64,000 nt of DNA from assembly GCA_003290165.1 (NCBI GenBank), contig QNQO01009192.1, positions 85,658 to 149,657 of the forward strand, written 5' to 3'. The notes under the pieces are model-generated. The model saw only the letters and a list, made by a program, of their open reading frames with translations, was not told the origin of the DNA and did no database searches. Numbering within the stretch: position 1 is the stretch's first letter; each line of letters begins with the position of its first letter. Below, piece by piece: positions 58,272 to 64,000 of the stretch. The translations under genes were made by a program, and so were the position numbers. Origin of the DNA: Berberis thunbergii (Eukaryota; Streptophyta; Magnoliopsida; Ranunculales; Berberidaceae).

Positions 58272-58490
58272 TCAATCAGCAAAACTAACAAAAGGGGTTC
58301 GAGGAAACCTCAAATGAACTGACCCCAATCGATCAAAATTTGATCTTGGAACCCAATTGGTGGGAAATGAGAGAGAACGGGACTGAGTGAGAGTTGTATA
58401 ATAAAATCTTCCAAGAGGCAAAGACTTGCGTTTTAATTCTTCGACCTTTTTCTCATCAACAAATCTTCCAATAGACTTTTCTACCAAGCT
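58272..58490 (-). pseudogene. Unassigned exon-like segment next to the DDI1-like exon
   Basis: The minus strand reads LVEKSIGRFVDEKKVEELKR and then KSLPLGRFYYTTLTQSR after a plausible acceptor (atacag). Composition is protein-like, but I do not recognise the family and it does not match the second exon of DDI1. It could be a captured exon of another gene or a chance frame. Confidence 0.3.
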
Positions 58491-58630
58491 GTATATGTAT
58501 CAAATTTGAAAGAAAACTAATCAAGAACCACATTATAAACCCATTAGAACATAGCATACAATGTCATTAAAACACATAAAAATTGAAAATTTAGGGTTTT
58601 GAGAAAAGGGGGTTTGATGGAGTTGCTTAC

Positions 58631-58696
58631 AGATTCATCTGGATCGACGTCGAGTGTGATGAATTGTTTGTCGGCGGTCATTACAGTGAGCTTCAT
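58631..58696 (-). pseudogene. First exon of a DDI1-like (ubiquitin-like domain, aspartic protease) gene
   Basis: The minus strand starts ATG and encodes MKLTVMTADKQFITLDVDPD followed by ES, then a clean donor (tct|gtaagc). This matches the beginning of the ubiquitin-like domain of plant DDI1 proteasome-shuttle proteins (MxITVMTxDEQ..TLDVDxxESVEN). No following UBL, protease or UBA exon is found on the minus strand. The AG-rich sequence at 58740-58910 would be its leader. It is 66 bp, consistent with a captured 5' end. Confidence 0.75.
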
Positions 58697-59041
58697 CTTC
58701 TCTTACAGGTTTTGGAGATTTGTGGTTTGGGTTTCAATGGGTATTTGAAGAAGACGATCTCAGAGGATAAGGAGGAGAAACGAGAGGGAGAGAGAGAAGG
58801 AATCGAGAAGAAGAAATACCCTTCTTCTCCCTTTGGCTATTGGAGCATGAAGAATCTGAGGAGAAGTAGGCTAGAGAATTGGAATCGCATAGGAAGAGAT
58901 GAGAATTGGAGAGAGTGAGGAAACCATCGGGGGTTTGAAATTTCCACTTAAGTTCTGCCACAAACATAACTTTGCCACGTAGGACAAAAAACCTATCTGA
59001 ATTGTAAAATAGATACCATTTGGATAGCATTTGTTGTAGTG

Positions 59042-59881
59042 TGATAAAATGGGTACATTTGCTGAAGATGGTATATCCATGTGTTCTGAAGTGTAGTGAG
59101 CTTCAAGACCCTTTTTTTTTAAAGGCAAGCAGGTTTTTTATAGGATTTCAGAGCCCATAAAGATGCCGCAAGCTGAGTTTGAACCCATCCGTCAAGCTCT
59201 AACCGTCAAGCTGTCATGCCATTGGCCCTACACCTCTAATGTACTTATATTTGGGACATGGATGTCATTGGTAGCCTAGATCTTCCATTTCTTGTACAGT
59301 TTGTGTTTGTTCATCTCAACATTAATTAGAAATGTGGCAGGTAGATGTGTGTTGTTTAGAAGGAAATAAAAAATAAAAAACCTTTTGTACTCAAGGCTTA
59401 ACAACAAGTCAGGAAAACATCCCACCTCACCTACTTCTCCACTCCGGAGTTAATATTGCGTACAATCAGGCCCGACCTTGAGGCTAGTTCAACTAGGCAA
59501 GCTACCTTGGGCACCCAAACATTTTTTTTAATGATTTTGGGGCCACTTTTAGGAAAAATTAGAGCATGTTTTCACTTTTATAAAAAAAAAAAGTTTTTAC
59601 GAAATTTCATTATATTTAGGCCTCATTGTTTTTGTGCATATTGTTAGTTTTAGCTTGGTGGTTTGATTGTATTTTTTTATTTGGAAATGTTTGAGGTTCA
59701 AAACATGCCAAGTGTATTTTATCTCCAAAAATCTAGAAAGCCAGACCGTTAGCGCTAGGGTGGCTTCCTGTATATGTGATTATGTTCGAATGGGGCATTA
59801 TGGGCATCTCTAGGATGATGGAGGGTATTGGGCCTGACCTGGCTCTCTAGACAAGTTCATTTTATCTATTCATTTTTTTAC
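59042..59881. other. AT-rich spacer
   Basis: No gene. A caggcccgaccttgaggct stretch at about 59467 resembles hAT-type termini, but no matching right end or duplication was found. Confidence 0.35.
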
Positions 59882-60073
59882 CAACAATTCTAGCCAGCCA
59901 GGGCTACTAGCCACTTTTGGGTCAAGGTAGAGGTTTTTACACTTCTACTCCTATAGATTATGTTTGCGGTTGTGTTTTAAAGAAAATGGGTAAATATGTA
60001 AAAAAAAAAAAAAAAAAAAAAACCCCTACCCTGACCCAAAAGTGACTATGAGCCTTGGCTGCCAAGAATTGTT
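59882..60073. mobile_element. Foldback MITE with ~57-bp inverted repeats
   Basis: The left arm (59882-59938: caacaattctagccagccag ... cacttttgggtcaaggtaga) and right arm (60021-60073: cctaccctgacccaaaagtg ... ggctgccaagaattgtt) are inverted repeats with about 85% identity by eye. A loop of about 80 bp contains a poly-A run at 60001-60022. Both sides end in T-rich sequence (tttttta), a possible ~8-9 bp target duplication as in Mutator-type MITEs. Confidence 0.7.
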
Positions 60074-60900
60074 TTTTTTTTACTAGGGTCCCATTCTAAG
60101 CATATCTCAAACCCTTGTAGGTTCATTTAATGTGCTTTGTTTTCTGATTATTTCTTATTTTTGTTGTTGTTGTTATTTTTTGTTGAAAACATGTTTGATA
60201 TTTATTCTCACTTTTCTGTAAAATTATGGAGATTCTTAAATGAGAAAGGAATTTAGATTATATTTGTTGATAATTTATTTTGACATCTCGATTTTATAGT
60301 TCAGTTGTTGTGCATAATTTGTCTGAATGAAGTCTATGACAATGACTGAGAAGAAAGGGAAGGAGATTTACTTTGTTTGAATTGATGGACATGTCTTTTT
60401 TACATGTTTGGTCTCTTATGCAATTCTAGAGCTATCTATTGGTATTTTCCAACTAGTAATTCACTTCTTTCAGCTATCTTGGATGCCTGATATGTTTAAA
60501 GACTTTTCTTATTTCGTTATTTGAAGATGACAAAATAGTATCCACTGATTCATTAAAATGTTTGTATGCTTTCTTAAATGAATTTTCCTTACTCTGACTC
60601 ATTACAAATTAAAGTATCTCGGTTAGTCGTGATGGTGCTTGTGATACGATATCCTAAATGAAATTGAAGGAGAGTATTTACCTTGAGAAGTTTCCATGAA
60701 TTGACAAGATTTGTAGGTGGTTTAGTGAAGAAAATTTGGCAGTATTGATAGTGCTAATGTCATTTCTTTGATTCGATGTCAGATTATAAGCCATGTCATT
60801 CCCCTGCATTGGCTAGATTGAGATCCTATTGGATTATTAGTTTCAGGGAACCGATAGTAAGATTTATCATTTGGATGTGAGTTCATAGGCGCCATTAATT

Positions 60901-60938
<38 letters not shown>

Positions 60939-62035
60939 AGTCCTTTATTTCTAAACTCTGTATGTACATAGCATGATCATGTTGTTTTTGTAGTCTCAAT
61001 GGTTTTAGCTACCAGTTCAGGTGTCTTGTTATGGATCAAATGAATGACACTGAAATGGTTTTTGTTTCCAGGAGACTAACTTCAATGATTGGAAACGGGT
61101 TGTCCAAAAAATATCTAGATTTCTAAAGTTGATACGACATTTATGAATATTAGACCTTTGAAATATATTCGACAAGTTCTATCTTTTTGCAATATAAAGA
61201 TTCATATTACTCACTCTTTTACTCTTTGCTGCATGCAGACTATTGATCTTTGATTTGGTTAACTTTGATGTTATCTGTGATTAATTAATTTATTTATTTT
61301 CATTTATGCAGGCAACCAAGGAGTTCGAGTTAACATTGGAAAACAATCATCTCTTTTGAAACTTTATACTTCAGTTTGTGATTTTGAGTGAATTTCCAAG
61401 GATTTCAATGGATTTTCAAGTTTGACATATTCTTCTCCAAATTTGATGCAATTTTTCGAATGGCATATGACTGTAGGACTTCTAATGTCCCAACTACAAA
61501 CTTAGGAATGAAGAGATTGCATTTTGTTTTTATGTAGTTGGAATAAACAAAGTGTACCAAGCTAGTTCGTTATTATTTTTTTTGTTGGAATTAGAGATTA
61601 TTGTCAATTCTTTTACATGTTTCGATTACATTGAGGACAAAATAAGAACACATACATTATTTCATATAGCTTCTGTTGGCACATTATTTTCTTACTACTT
61701 GTTTACTTTAAAATAAAAATAATAATAAAATAAAACTTTGTAATTCATTTAAAATTTAGGTTTTGCTATATGTACCTTTGGGATTTGAATGTAATAGTCT
61801 ATGAAGATTTTGGATGTGTACTATCCATTTTTTAGTTTTTTTTATTTGAAAAATGTTTGAAGTTAGCTATAGCTTCTAAATGATACAAAGTAAATTGAGT
61901 ATGAACTTCATTTGAAATTAGTATTAGCTAGTGTATGTAACTATATAAAATTAGTATTAGTTTATATGTTGCAAATTATTTCATTAGTATGGGTTGGTTG
62001 TTGATACAAATATTAGCATCACCTCATTTGGTATG
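60074..62035. other. AT-rich spacer with exon-like tail at 61318
   Basis: No family was recognised. At about 61318-61412 a short open stretch after ttatgcag reads GNQGVRVNIGKQSSLLKLYT and then stops (TGA). It could be a decayed last exon. Upstream is plain AT-rich sequence. Confidence 0.35.
60901..60936 (+). repeat. (ATG)12 microsatellite
   Basis: Twelve uninterrupted atg/gat triplets follow gccattaatt. It is non-coding and likely polymorphic in length. Confidence 0.95.
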
Positions 62036-62254
62036 TGTTAGGAGATTATTTAGGAGGTTTATTCCTTTATTCTAGGATAACTATATATGGGCACTTGCTT
62101 TGTTATAGAAAACTACTTCCTCAAGAAGTTTAATATTTCCTAAACTATTGCTAGGTATTATGAGAAATTAGGGAAGCTACTGTTGGACGTCTTGTCTAAA
62201 TATTTTCCATTGAGTTAATGAGAATACAGAAAAACAATTATCCTAAATCTTTCA
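62036..62254 (+). repeat. 5' LTR of the Copia element
   Basis: Starts TGTTAGGAGATTATTTAGGA and ends AATCTTTCA directly before the primer-binding site. The 219-bp length is short but usual for small Copia families; the second LTR needed for proof is outside the window. The 5 bp before it (gtatg) would be the target duplication. Confidence 0.7.
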
Positions 62255-62268
62255 TGGTATCAGAGCCA
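62255..62268 (+). other. Copia primer-binding site (initiator-tRNA-Met type)
   Basis: TGGTATCAGAGCCA is the plant Copia primer-binding sequence complementary to the 3' end of initiator methionine tRNA, which primes minus-strand DNA synthesis. Confidence 0.9.
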
Positions 62269-62301
62269 AAATTGCTTCTTCAAAAATTTTTTCCCTAAAC
62301 C

Positions 62302-62733
62302 ATGGCAGGCGGCGCTACCTCCACCACCGGTTAAAATTCATCCTAGTTCGCCTTTCTACTTAGGGTCGCAAGATCGACCAGGCGACTTCATTACCCCAAT
62401 TCGCTTCAAGCTTGACAATTTTGATGATTGGTCTCATGCCATTCGAGTAGCCCTTTCCTCTAGGCGCAAATTTGGATTTCTTGATGGGACGATCACGGAT
62501 TTTGTCTCACCTTGTACGAATGATGATTGGGTCACGATCCACTGCATGCTTGTGTCATGGCTCACGAATACAATTGACCCCAAGGTACGTTCTATTCTAT
62601 CAAATTATGATAATGCCAAACGCTATGGGATGACTTGCATGAACGATTCTCGATCGTGATGGTCCGCATATTCACCAACTTAAGGGAGATATTAATCGCT
62701 GTGAGCAAAATAAAACTAGTGTTGCTAATCTAT
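62302..62733 (+). pseudogene. Copia gag N-terminal fragment
   Basis: The ATG at 62302 begins MAGGATSTTG and stops at 62332. In shifted frame the gag domain continues as HPSSPFYLGSQDRPGDFITP, then LDNFDDWSHAIRVALSSRRK and FGFLDGTI, the copia-type gag signature. A further frameshift lies near 62622 (KRYGMT for KRLWDDL) and another near 62650 (SIV-DGPHIHQLKGDIN). Homology ends in SVANLF at the deletion junction. Confidence 0.8.
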
Positions 62734-62735
62734 TT

Positions 62736-63240
62736 TTTGGGAGAATGCGTTTTGGTCGTTGCTCACCTAATAAATCGGACTCCCTCTAGTGCTCTCTTAA
62801 ACAAAACTCCATATGAAATGCTATTTGGTTGTACACCTTCTTTTAGTGACTTGCGAGTTGTTGGTTGCTTAGCTTATGCCCATAATCAACGCCCTAAAGG
62901 TGACAAGTTTGCCAGTTGAAGTCGTAAATGTGTTTTTGTGGGTTATCCGTTTGGTAAGAAGGGATGGAGTTTATTTGATTTTGAGAAAAATAAGTTCTTT
63001 GTGTCGAGAGATGTGAAGTTCTATGAAAATGTCTTTCCTTATTTGAATGTTGAAGTCACGAATCATACTCTTCCCCTTGACAGTGATGTGACTTATAATG
63101 AGGGAGCCCAGGAAGAGCTTATTGAAGGTATGGGGGATCATCAGGTGATGCACGAGGATGCCATCGTCGGTCCTCAAACGGTCTCTCCCACGACTAGCGT
63201 CACGCCTAGTAATGCTGAGCCATAGTTTATCGCGTTCGTG
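62736..63240 (+). pseudogene. Copia integrase C-terminal region
   Basis: GECVLVVAHLINRTPSSALL, NKTPYEMLFG and FSDLRVVGCLAYAHNQRPKG, then KCVFVGYPFGKKGWSLFD and FFVSRDVKFYENVFPY: the end of a Copia integrase core and the GKKGW module. One stop at 62919 (FAS*) splits it. The catalytic DDE residues lie in the deleted part. Confidence 0.85.
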
Positions 63241-63369
63241 CCAAGTGAAAATGCTCGGGATGTGCCACCAGTGGATGCTTCATCCTCGGCTGTCGGGGGG
63301 TAGATGGTGCTCCCGACGAAACGGGGAGGGATATTTGGGTCGCGGGTTCCGGGAGAAGTTCCCATCAGT

Positions 63370-64000
63370 AAATTTGAAAGACTTCGTGACACATACGGTT
63401 ATCAAGGACAGTCCATCTCTCGCTCCATCTGCTCCGCCATATCACACTCCCTCAGGTACGCCTTTTCCTATAGCACATTATGTTAGTTGTGATCAATTTA
63501 CTGTGAAACACCGGAATTTTCTTGCAGCTGTAACTGCAGGTGTTGAGCCACAGTCTTTTAAGGAGGCTGCAAAAGATATACTGCTATGCAAAAGGAAATT
63601 CGTGCTTTGGAAGATAATGGCACTTGGACTATGGAAAAATTACCTCCTGAAAGAAAGCTCTCGGAAGGGGTGTACAAAATTAAGTACAACTCAGATGGTA
63701 GCATTGAGAGGTTAAAAGCCAGATTAGTTGTTTTCGGTAATCATCAAGTTGAAAGAATTAATTATAATGAGACATTTTCCCCAGTCGCAAAAATGGTGAC
63801 AGTTAGAGTTTTTCTGGCCATTGCAGCATCCAAGCATTGGGAGTTGCATCAGATGGATGTTCATAATGCCTTCCTTCACGGCGATTTAGATGAGGAGGTG
63901 TATATGAAACTTCCGCCAGGTTTTAGCTCCACTGATTCTGGTTTGGTTTGTCGTTTGCGTAAATCGCTGTATGGTTTGAAACAGGCACCTCGATGATGGT
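63370..64000 (+). pseudogene. Copia reverse transcriptase, N-terminal half
   Basis: About 63372-63590 encodes the leader (KDFVTHTVIKDS, then YVSCDQFTVKHRNFLAAVTA and EPQSFKEA). After a small gap, 63586-63996 is open: [40 protein letters not shown] and [20 protein letters not shown], then [20 protein letters not shown] with the first catalytic Asp, and [13 protein letters not shown]. These are the landmarks of the RVT_2 family. The YVDD box lies beyond the window; the frame meets a stop (TGA) right after QAPR. Confidence 0.88.

Larger units (their letters stand above)
53878..59041. mobile_element. Probable fourth CACTA-like element with captured exon
   Basis: Left terminus CACTACACCAAAATG at 53878; right terminus catttgttgtagtg at 59041, whose complement reads CACTACAACAAATG. 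Inside are a plus-strand En/Spm-type transposase-associated fragment (55616-55738) and a minus-strand first exon of a DDI1-like gene near the right end, the same layout as the other elements. Doubts: flanking triplets (cat / tga) do not match, and a second gtgtagtg occurs at 59098, so the right end is uncertain. The palindrome array of CACTA-1/2 is absent. Confidence 0.45.
62036..64000 (+). mobile_element. Ty1/Copia retrotransposon, internally deleted and truncated by window end
   Basis: Order LTR (62036-62254), primer-binding site, partial gag, then directly the C-terminal half of integrase and reverse transcriptase: the arrangement INT before RT identifies Copia. The middle (rest of gag, protease, first part of integrase) is deleted at about 62731-62738. 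Stops and frameshifts are present throughout. The 3' LTR lies beyond 64000. Confidence 0.85.

Noticed and set aside
59031..59098. Matching target duplication for the fourth CACTA-like element
   Set aside because: The triplets beside 53878 (cat) and beside 59041 (tga) or 59098 (agc) do not match, so no duplication is claimed.
59460..59530. hAT-like terminus (caggcccgaccttgaggct)
   Set aside because: No matching inverted end or 8-bp duplication could be found within the window, so no element is claimed.

Overview
The window is nuclear DNA of a flowering plant, most likely a eudicot. It has no complete, evidently functional host gene. It holds layers of transposable elements and broken gene pieces with plant intron/exon structure and AT-rich introns. 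Recognisable host families include PDR-type ABCG transporters, a PTC52/pheophorbide-oxygenase-like Rieske protein, pectin acetylesterase, mitochondrial NDUFS1 and plasma-membrane H+-ATPase. No tRNA, rRNA or CRISPR was recognised.

Layout. (1) 1-3143: right part of a TE carrying exons of a PDR transporter, ending in a CACTA-like terminus. (2) 3144-8123: minus-strand Ty3/Gypsy Tat-like remnant A (tandem-repeat tail, protease, gag, LTR 7430-8123). (3) About 8725-24672: a large inverted duplication containing a PTC52-like Rieske pseudogene in each arm. The left arm is split by a 10.6 kb CACTA element (CACTA-1, 9654-20292, TSD GTT); the right arm still carries the unfilled GTT target site. (4) 25.8-26.2 kb: degenerate MULE transposase. 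(5) 26450-53620: a second minus-strand Tat element (D). It is split by a complete plus-strand Tat element B (26994-33921, TSD ATGGG), by CACTA-2 (36206-45481) and probably by an Athila-like LTR segment (about 49.6-53.1 kb). (6) 53878-59041: a probable fourth CACTA-like element with an En/Spm-type transposase fragment and the first exon of a DDI1-like gene. (7) 59-62 kb: AT-rich spacer with a foldback MITE and a microsatellite. (8) 62036-64000: an internally deleted Ty1/Copia element running off the window.

The most striking content is the set of gene-capturing CACTA elements. CACTA-1 contains exon runs from at least five unrelated genes (adenylyl cyclase-associated protein, acyl-protein thioesterase, OTU-like protein, pectin acetylesterase, PDR transporter). 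CACTA-2 contains pieces of at least seven (PFA-DSP phosphatase, ankyrin protein, proteasome beta subunit, Sec14/nodulin protein, P-type H+-ATPase, fatty acyl-CoA reductase, NDUFS1). All lie on the minus strand, introns included, and many splice sites are intact. Both elements have near-identical left ends and dense subterminal arrays of a ~20-bp palindrome (gcCACGGtttt..aaGCCGTGgc type). Neither shows a transposase, so both look like non-autonomous elements mobilised in trans.

Relative order from nesting: the inverted duplication preceded CACTA-1; Tat element D preceded both Tat B and CACTA-2. Functional statements come from recognised protein families. Coordinates of exons come from reading splice signals by eye and are approximate to a few bases.
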